From the NCBI GenBank assembly GCA_003973505.1, contig QNXT01000028.1, positions 1 through 5,048 of the forward strand: 5,048 nucleotides of DNA, in the 5' to 3' direction. Both the position numbers and the translations under genes were made by a program. The first letter of the stretch is position 1; each line of letters begins with the position of its first letter. This stretch comes from Bacteroidota bacterium. GTDB lineage: Bacteria > Bacteroidota > Bacteroidia > Bacteroidales > UBA1556. Below are positions 1 through 5,048 of this stretch, piece after piece. Under the pieces are notes generated by a model. The model had not been told where the DNA came from. It ran no database searches and was given only the letters and a program-made list of their open reading frames with translations.

Positions 1-2
1 CG

Positions 3-2981
3 AAGACCCTAAGCGGGGACTCTGTGTGGAAAGATAATATAAATTGGCAAACGATTACACTTGACTTATCTCAATTTGCAGGTACAGTATTTAATTTATC
101 TTTCCAAACTTCACTTAAATATAATCAAGCGTATCAAGCTCCTGGTTGTAAAGTATATATTGATAATATAAAGGTATATGAGCCAGCACAGAATGATTTA
201 ATGGTTTCATCTCTATTAAGTCCTGTTTCGGCTTTATGTGGCGATGTAGCTGCGCCAGTTGAGGTAGTTGTGACGAATAAAGGTTTAGCTGCTCAAGGTA
301 ATGTTTTAGTTACAGCGATTGTAACTACTCCAACAGGTGTGGATACTGTTACTGGAACCAGTGGGGTGATTCCAGTATTTGGATCTGATACGGTATTATT
401 AAGCACTATTGATGCTTCGGCTGAAGGTACATATTCAGTTGTTTCGTATGCTAGCTTGGCCAACGACCAAGATAATTCAAATGATACTCTCAATGCGAGT
501 TTTACAATAACCGAATTATTAGCTGTTGATTTTATAGATGATTTTGAAGGAGCTTCTAAATGGAATACAAGTGGTATGTATATAAGTCTTGGACATGGAA
601 AAACAGGAAAAGGTATGTTTAAGAATTTCTATTCTGCCGCTACTACGGGTAGTGCAATAATGAAAAAGAAAATAGGTGTAATCCCAAGTGGAGCAAGTTT
701 GGCTTTTGATTATCGAATTGTAAACTTTACTGGATATCCTAATAATGCTACAACTCTTAATACAGATAGTTTCTTCTTTATGGTTTCAACAGATTGTGGA
801 ACTTCTTATGATACTGTTTATGTAGTAGATTCTTCAAATCATATTAACTCTATTAATTGGGCTCACCGTCAAATTTCTCTTGCTTCTTATGCAGGTCAAA
901 GCGTATTACTAAAATTTGCAGGTAAGCATGCTGCGGGAGATTATTATTTTGATTTAGATAATATCGGAATTGTTACTCCTCCTACTGTTGATTTAGGTGC
1001 GGATACAAGTTTCTGTGTTGGAGATTCTATTTTATTAGATGCAGGTACGGGTGCAGGTTATACTTATTTATGGACAGCTAATGGAGATACCCTAGCAAAT
1101 ACAACAAGTTCAATTACTGTTGATACTGTGGGTACATTTACGGTTGAAATATTTGCTCCTGCAGGTATGGCTTACGATACTATTGAGCTTGCATATATTC
1201 CATTACCAACAATTGTTAGTTTCACAGGTTCAGCCGATATTTGTGCTGGAGATAGTACTATACTTAAAGGTGAGTTTACAGGAGCGTCACCTTGGACTTT
1301 CTTAATCTCGGAAAATGGTTCAATAGACACCATTACAGTAACGAATCCTGTTGATAGTGGTTATGTAAGTCCTATCGATACTACAGTGTATTTTATTACT
1401 CAAGTTACTGATGGAAATGGATGTGTTGCTGTAGGAAACTCTGATACTGTAACTATTAATGTTAACCCATTGCCAGTAGTAAGTTTCACAGGTTTAGCTT
1501 CTACATACTGTGTTGATGGATTGGCTGATACTTTAGTAGGCATACCTGCAAATGGAGTATTCTCTGGAAATGGAATTCAGGGAACAGTATTTAATCCTTC
1601 AATGGCTGGAGCAGGAAATCATGTGATTACGTATGTATATACTGATGCTAACTCATGTTCAAATTCCGCTGTAAATAATACTACAGTAGTTGAAGTTCTT
1701 ACCACAACACAAGATGCGACAATCTGTGAGGGGGATACTGCTTCAATTTCTGTTTTAGCATCTGTTAATCCTATTTCAGGTGGAGGCGTATTCTTCTCTG
1801 AGTATATTGAAGGTTCTTCAAATAATAAAGCTTTAGAGATATATAATGGTACTGCTGCTACTATTAACTTAGATGAGTATTCTATTATGACAAACTATAA
1901 TGGAAACCCATGGTCAGGTCAATATCATTTCCCTGCCGGAGCTACCTTAACTGCTGGTGATGTATTTGTTATTGCTAATGATCAATCAGATTCAACTATT
2001 TTAGCAGTTGCTGATGATACTCTTGCTTATAATGCAGGTGGTTATGTTGTTGGGTTTAATGGTAATGATGTTCGTGCATTATTCCATAAAACTTCTGCTA
2101 CCGATAGTGTGATGATTGACATTATTGGTGCTTATGATGGAGTTAATCCTGGTCAAGGTTGGGTTGTTGCAGGTGTAACTAAAGCTACTAAAAATCATTC
2201 ATTGATTCGTAAGTCGAGTGTTATGGTAGGTGATACTTCATGGACTGCTATTGCAGGAACTGATTCATTGACTTCTCAGTATTTAGTTTATCCTAAAGAT
2301 GACTTCTCTCATTTAGGTTCTCATACTGTAACTGCTGGATCGCTTACTTACTTATGGAGTACTGGTGAAACTACTGCTTCTATCTCTGTTAGTCCAACAA
2401 CAACGACTACTTATACTGTAATTGTTGATAATGGAAATTGTCAAGCTACTGATTCTGTTGTTGTAACTGTTAACCCTTATCCAGTGGTTGATTTAGGAAA
2501 TGATACTACAATCAAGTGGACTTATGGTTCTGTAACTCTTGATGCTGGTAATCCTAATGCTACTTGGTTGTGGAATACAGGTGCTACTACTCAAACAGAA
2601 ACATTTGATAATACAAATCTTACTAATGGAACTGCAAATACAGTTTATGTAACTGTTACTGAGAATGGATGTTCTGCATCTGATACATTAGTAATTACTG
2701 TAATGGATGATGTTTCTATCAACGGTGCATTAGACAATATGGAATTAAATGTTTATCCTAACCCAACCAAAGGTAGCTTTAATATGGCTATTAACGGTTT
2801 CGAAGGTGACCTTAATATGACTATTGTTAACCTAGCAGGACAAACTGTTTATTCAGAGAAAATTAATGTTACTCCTAGTTATGTTAATAAGTTTGATGTA
2901 AGTACTCTTTCAACAGGAGTATATTATATCAAGTTAACTACTGAGAATGGCGTTAAAGTTCTTAAATTAGTTATCCGTTAA
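3..2981 (+). CDS. Large secreted/cell-surface multidomain adhesin-like protein with T9SS sorting domain (5' end missing)
   Basis: The frame is open to the left edge, so the start codon and signal peptide lie upstream. The GTG at 24 falls inside a domain and is not a credible start. Residues are numbered from the codon at nt 3 (992 visible). In order they show: the end of a jelly-roll domain (about 1-62, ending YIDNIKVYEP); a CARDB-like beta-sandwich (65-174); a second, complete jelly-roll (176-324, DDFEGASKW to YYFDLDNIGIV); Ig/PKD-like modules at 329-402, 403-491 and 492-565; a fourth module split into 566-595 and 777-827 by a lamin-tail domain (596-776); a fifth module (828-903); and a T9SS type A sorting domain (914-992, LNVYPNPTKGSF, STGVYYIKL, ending KVLKLVIR). 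Family knowledge says the sorting domain directs export across the outer membrane and is cleaved there. Adhesion or matrix binding is inferred from the architecture. No catalytic domain is visible, although one could lie in the missing N-terminus; lamin-tail domains often accompany secreted nucleases. Domain calls are by eye. Confidence 0.93.
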   Translation, partial: KTLSGDSVWKDNINWQTITLDLSQFAGTVFNLSFQTSLKYNQAYQAPGCKVYIDNIKVYEPAQNDLMVSSLLSPVSALCGDVAAPVEVVVTNKGLAAQGNVLVTAIVTTPTGVDTVTGTSGVIPVFGSDTVLLSTIDASAEGTYSVVSYASLANDQDNSNDTLNASFTITELLAVDFIDDFEGASKWNTSGMYISLGHGKTGKGMFKNFYSAATTGSAIMKKKIGVIPSGASLAFDYRIVNFTGYPNNATTLNTDSFFFMVSTDCGTSYDTVYVVDSSNHINSINWAHRQISLASYAGQSVLLKFAGKHAAGDYYFDLDNIGIVTPPTVDLGADTSFCVGDSILLDAGTGAGYTYLWTANGDTLANTTSSITVDTVGTFTVEIFAPAGMAYDTIELAYIPLPTIVSFTGSADICAGDSTILKGEFTGASPWTFLISENGSIDTITVTNPVDSGYVSPIDTTVYFITQVTDGNGCVAVGNSDTVTINVNPLPVVSFTGLASTYCVDGLADTLVGIPANGVFSGNGIQGTVFNPSMAGAGNHVITYVYTDANSCSNSAVNNTTVVEVLTTTQDATICEGDTASISVLASVNPISGGGVFFSEYIEGSSNNKALEIYNGTAATINLDEYSIMTNYNGNPWSGQYHFPAGATLTAGDVFVIANDQSDSTILAVADDTLAYNAGGYVVGFNGNDVRALFHKTSATDSVMIDIIGAYDGVNPGQGWVVAGVTKATKNHSLIRKSSVMVGDTSWTAIAGTDSLTSQYLVYPKDDFSHLGSHTVTAGSLTYLWSTGETTASISVSPTTTTTYTVIVDNGNCQATDSVVVTVNPYPVVDLGNDTTIKWTYGSVTLDAGNPNATWLWNTGATTQTETFDNTNLTNGTANTVYVTVTENGCSASDTLVITVMDDVSINGALDNMELNVYPNPTKGSFNMAINGFEGDLNMTIVNLAGQTVYSEKINVTPSYVNKFDVSTLSTGVYYIKLTTENGVKVLKLVIR

Positions 2982-3005
2982 GGAATAATATAATATGCTT
3001 AGAAG

Positions 3006-3039
3006 GAGGGTTTGCCATTGGCAAACCCTCTTTTTTTTT
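3006..3039 (+). terminator. Strong Rho-independent terminator of the surface-protein gene
   Basis: A perfect 11-bp GC-containing stem (GAGGGTTTGCC at 3006-3016, GGCAAACCCTC at 3020-3030) has a 3-nt ATT loop. It is followed at once by nine T residues (3031-3039). The stem starts 24 nt after the TAA stop of the surface-protein gene. There is no matching A-run on the left side, so it should work only for rightward transcription. It insulates the downstream two-component genes from read-through. Confidence 0.95.
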
Positions 3040-3068
3040 GCTCATGCGAAACAGTATATAAAATTTAC

Positions 3069-3077
3069 TACCTTTGT
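3069..3077 (+). promoter_or_regulatory. Putative Bacteroidota -7 promoter element for the two-component operon
   Basis: TACCTTTGT matches the Bacteroidota primary sigma factor -7 consensus TAnnTTTG exactly. It lies just after the upstream terminator and before the kinase gene, where a promoter is expected. Transcription would start a few bases downstream, giving a leader of roughly 75-80 nt. The -33 partner (TTTG/TTG) is not found at the usual distance of about 20 nt; the nearest TTTG ends at 3040, 28 nt before the -7 element. The promoter may therefore be weak, or helped by an activator. No hairpin or known riboswitch was recognised in the leader, and no Shine-Dalgarno sequence precedes the ATG at 3162, which is common in this phylum. 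Confidence 0.55.
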
Positions 3078-3161
3078 AGCAGAGAGCCTGCCAGTGATGA
3101 TGTGGTGTCAACTAGGTAAGACTTAAATCTAATTAATAAAGACTGACTATATTTTAAGATT

Positions 3162-4277
3162 ATGCGTTTTCACCAACTTATCGAAGTGGGCTTACTATTG
3201 TTGTTGTTGCTTGCCATTATTTATATTTGGCAGCAGTATAAAACAATAAAAAAACTCAATAAACTTCGAAAAGATTCGCGAAGAATAAAGGAACGTTATA
3301 TGGAATTTATAGAATTACTTCCATTAACGGTAATTGAATTAGGCCCTGAGGGAAAAATTACATTTCTGAATTCGGTGGGTTATGATATGTTGGAAATTAC
3401 AAACTACGATATTGAGCAAGGGGTATTGCTAAATGAAATGATTCTAAAGGATCAGCAACAACAATTTACCGAAGACTTTTTGTATGTGCTTGAAGGAGGC
3501 TTAAATAAAGGTCAGGAATATGTTCTGAGGTCGAAGTCGGGCGTTCGTTATTCCATAATTATTTATTTCAGCCGTATTATTAATAATCGTGTAACCGAAG
3601 GAGTGCGTGGAGTGATACTCGATGTGTCGAGTATAAAAGAATTGGAAAGAAAATCGTTTCAGGTGGTTATCGATACAGAAGAGCGAGAGCGTAAACGCTT
3701 TTCTGAAGATTTGCATGACGGATTAGGACCTATGCTTTCAACCATAAAATTGTATATAAATCAAATGAATAAATCCATAGTGTCGGATAAGGAGCGTATG
3801 GAATTACTTGATTTTACCAATGATCTTATTGATGAAGCCATCAATTCAACGCGCACAATTGCTAATAATATTTTACCAAGTTCCATAGGCGACAATGGTT
3901 TGTGGTCGGCAATAACCGCATTTTGTAATAATATTGAACAAACAGGAACAATTCGATTTGTTTTAGTAAATAATACGGATCTGCATTTTAGTAAAAATGT
4001 TGAGAATAGTATTTATCGTATTATTATTGAGCTGGTTAATAATACGATTAAACATGCTCAAGCCGAGCAAATTAATATTAGTTTTGAATTGGAAAATGAA
4101 ACAGTAAAAATAGAGTACTCAGATGACGGTGTGGGTATTAACTATGAACTTGGTAAAGGTTTGGGCTTAAAAAATATTAAGAATCGGTGTAAATCCTTAA
4201 ATGGACAATATCGTATATATAATGAAGATGGAATGCGTTTTGAATTAATAATTCCTATTGTAGAAATAATTGAATAA
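3162..4277 (+). CDS. Membrane-anchored PAS-domain sensor histidine kinase (HisKA_3, NarL-partner type)
   Basis: This 371-residue protein has one N-terminal membrane segment (about 6-24, including seven consecutive Leu). A short basic, probably coiled-coil linker follows (27-46), then a PAS domain (about 46-160, with ITFLNSVGYDMLEIT near its start). The dimerisation/phosphoacceptor helix is HisKA_3 type: EERERKRFSEDLHDGLGP, with His185 as the expected phosphorylation site. The HATPase_c domain shows the N box (ELVNNTIKHA, Glu290, Asn294, His298), the G1 box (DDGVG, 321-325) and the G2 box (GKGLGLKNI, 331-339), so the kinase looks complete and active. There is almost no extracytoplasmic part, so sensing is probably cytoplasmic through PAS or membrane-linked; the ligand is unknown and no heme- or flavin-binding signature is obvious. 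The ATG at 3162 is chosen because it sits directly before the membrane segment. The stop lies 8 nt before the regulator gene, indicating one operon. Confidence 0.95.
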   Translation: MRFHQLIEVGLLLLLLLAIIYIWQQYKTIKKLNKLRKDSRRIKERYMEFIELLPLTVIELGPEGKITFLNSVGYDMLEITNYDIEQGVLLNEMILKDQQQQFTEDFLYVLEGGLNKGQEYVLRSKSGVRYSIIIYFSRIINNRVTEGVRGVILDVSSIKELERKSFQVVIDTEERERKRFSEDLHDGLGPMLSTIKLYINQMNKSIVSDKERMELLDFTNDLIDEAINSTRTIANNILPSSIGDNGLWSAITAFCNNIEQTGTIRFVLVNNTDLHFSKNVENSIYRIIIELVNNTIKHAQAEQINISFELENETVKIEYSDDGVGINYELGKGLGLKNIKNRCKSLNGQYRIYNEDGMRFELIIPIVEIIE

Positions 4278-4285
4278 TTGAACAG

Positions 4286-4933
4286 ATGGATGAGAAATTA
4301 AAAGTATTTGTTGTAGATGATCATGAGCTATTCCGGCAAGGGGTAGTAATGGTTATTAATAGAATGGAGAATGTAGAAGTTGTTGGAGAAGCATCGACTG
4401 GAAAGGAGTTTCTACATATGTTGAATTCTAAAGTGCCTGATGTGGTATTTATGGATATTAAAATGCCAGAGTTGAATGGGGTAGATGCTACTCAAGAGGC
4501 AACTCAGCGCTATCCTAATCTGAAAATTATAGCTTTGTCAATGTTTGGTGAGGAGGAGTATCTTCAAAAAATGATAAATGCCGGAGCCGTGGGCTTTCTT
4601 CTAAAAAATAGTAGTATTCAAGAAATTGAAAATGCTATTCGTTTGGTTGTAGATGGTAAGAATTGTTACTCCAATGAACTTTTGGGCTATTTTACCAATA
4701 AGTATATTCGGAAAAATGCGGACGATGGTTCAAGTATTAAATTGACAAGAAGAGAATTGGAGGTGCTTGATTTAGTAGCAAAAGGTATGAGCAATCAGGA
4801 GATTGCAGATAAACTATTTGTGAGTAAAAGAACGGTGGACGGTCATAAGGCGAACTTAATTCATAAAACGGGTTCGAAGAATGTGGTCGATTTGTTGATT
4901 TACGCCTTAAAAGCTGGGCTAGTAAAAATATAG
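4286..4933 (+). CDS. NarL/FixJ-family response regulator with LuxR-type HTH
   Basis: This 215-residue protein has the usual length and two-domain layout of the NarL group. The receiver domain (about 5-121) has the acidic pair Asp11-Asp12, phosphoacceptor Asp57 (VVFMDIKMPELNG), the switch residue Ser85 (IIALSMF) and the conserved Lys107 (GFLLKN), so it should accept phosphate. After a linker comes a LuxR/GerE helix-turn-helix (about 152-212). It is recognisable from LTRRELEVLDLVAKGMSN, QEIADKLFVSKRTVDGHKAN and the final ALKAGLVKI. It starts 8 nt after the kinase stop and is the near-certain cognate partner of that kinase; HisKA_3 kinases characteristically pair with NarL-type regulators. It is expected to bind DNA as a dimer after phosphorylation. 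Target genes cannot be deduced here. The surface-protein gene upstream is only a possible target by proximity, and no direct evidence supports that. Confidence 0.97.
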   Translation: MDEKLKVFVVDDHELFRQGVVMVINRMENVEVVGEASTGKEFLHMLNSKVPDVVFMDIKMPELNGVDATQEATQRYPNLKIIALSMFGEEEYLQKMINAGAVGFLLKNSSIQEIENAIRLVVDGKNCYSNELLGYFTNKYIRKNADDGSSIKLTRRELEVLDLVAKGMSNQEIADKLFVSKRTVDGHKANLIHKTGSKNVVDLLIYALKAGLVKI

Positions 4934-5001
4934 AGCATGTTTTGAAAGAATTTACTGATTGGCTAATTCTTAAATTGATGCGCTAATAAAAGATTACAGT
5001 T

Positions 5002-5044
5002 TGTTTTCCAAAACATCGTTTTCTTTTTTTTCTATCTTTTTTTA
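5002..5044 (+). terminator. Weak candidate terminator downstream of the two-component operon
   Basis: A short A/T-rich hairpin (TGTTT, loop TTCCAA or similar, AAACA; 5002-5015) is followed by a long T-rich tract (5018-5044, including runs of eight and seven T). The outer part CAAAACAT (5009-5016) can alternatively pair with ATGTTTTG (4937-4944), just after the regulator's stop, making a long-loop structure ahead of the same T tract. Both stems are thermodynamically weak. The T-rich stretch is suggestive but could also be part of an upstream region of the next gene. The rest of 4934-5048 shows no ORF, no RNA gene and no convincing promoter. Confidence 0.3.
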
Positions 5045-5048
5045 GAAA

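Noticed and set aside
24..26. GTG as the start codon of the surface-protein gene
   Set aside because: The reading frame continues without a stop to the window edge, and the residues before it fit the same jelly-roll domain. No signal peptide follows, although a T9SS cargo needs one.
293..493. Reverse-strand ORF of 66 codons
   Set aside because: It lies wholly inside the CARDB-like region of the surface-protein gene, has no recognisable domain or promoter, and is a shadow of the coding strand.
1120..1305. Forward ORF of 61 codons in another frame
   Set aside because: It overlaps clear Ig-like coding sequence. Its leucine-rich translation is what out-of-frame AT-rich DNA gives, so it is not a credible membrane peptide.
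987..2711. Tandem Ig-like modules as a recent DNA-level repeat array
   Set aside because: The modules share only motifs at the protein level. Their nucleotide sequences have diverged, so they are old family modules and not a recent tandem expansion.
3501..3716. Reverse-strand ORF of 71 codons
   Set aside because: It is antisense to the PAS and phosphoacceptor regions of the kinase and shows no family features.
4947..4972. Inverted repeat AAGAATT/AATTCTT with a 12-nt loop just after the regulator
   Set aside because: All but one base pair in each arm are A-T, and no T-run follows it directly, so it would be a very weak hairpin. Such repeats are expected by chance here.
4937..5016. 8-bp inverted repeat ATGTTTTG/CAAAACAT as a regulator operator or definite terminator
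   Set aside because: The arms are 64 nt apart and A/T-rich, so chance is likely in such DNA. It is kept only as an alternative pairing in the low-confidence terminator entry.
5033..5040. TATCTTTT as a -7 promoter element for a gene beyond the window
   Set aside because: It lacks the final G of TAnnTTTG, has no -33 partner at normal spacing, and sits in a T-rich tract where such matches arise easily.

Overview
The window looks like chromosomal DNA from a free-living, AT-rich member of the Bacteroidota. Three things support this: a C-terminal type IX secretion (T9SS) sorting domain on the first gene, a TAnnTTTG-type promoter -7 element before the second gene, and start codons without clear Shine-Dalgarno sequences. 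T9SS is confined to the Bacteroidota/Fibrobacterota group. Genus cannot be assigned from the sequence alone.

Layout: (1) Nt 3-2981 hold the 3' part of a large gene for a multidomain cell-surface or secreted protein; its start lies upstream of the window. The visible 992 residues run as follows: the tail of a jelly-roll (MAM/cleaved-adhesin-like) domain, a CARDB-like beta-sandwich, a second complete jelly-roll, a string of five Ig-like/PKD-like modules, and a T9SS type A sorting domain. The fourth Ig-like module appears to be interrupted by a whole lamin-tail (LTD) domain. (2) A strong intrinsic terminator at 3006-3039 closes this gene. (3) A short intergenic region carries a good -7 promoter element at 3069-3077. 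(4) Nt 3162-4933 hold a compact two-gene two-component operon. It encodes a membrane-anchored PAS/HisKA_3 histidine kinase and, 8 nt later, a NarL/FixJ-family response regulator with a LuxR-type DNA-binding domain. (5) The last 115 nt are noncoding, AT-rich and T-tract-rich, with only a weak terminator candidate.

The kinase and regulator almost certainly form a cognate pair: the kinase autophosphorylates on His185 and transfers to Asp57 of the regulator. The terminator and new promoter between the surface-protein gene and this pair make them separate transcription units, so no functional link is shown. I found no new multi-gene system, RNA gene, CRISPR array or mobile element. The most interesting observation is the apparent nesting of the lamin-tail domain inside an Ig-like module, supported by the arrangement of cysteines across the five Ig-like modules.
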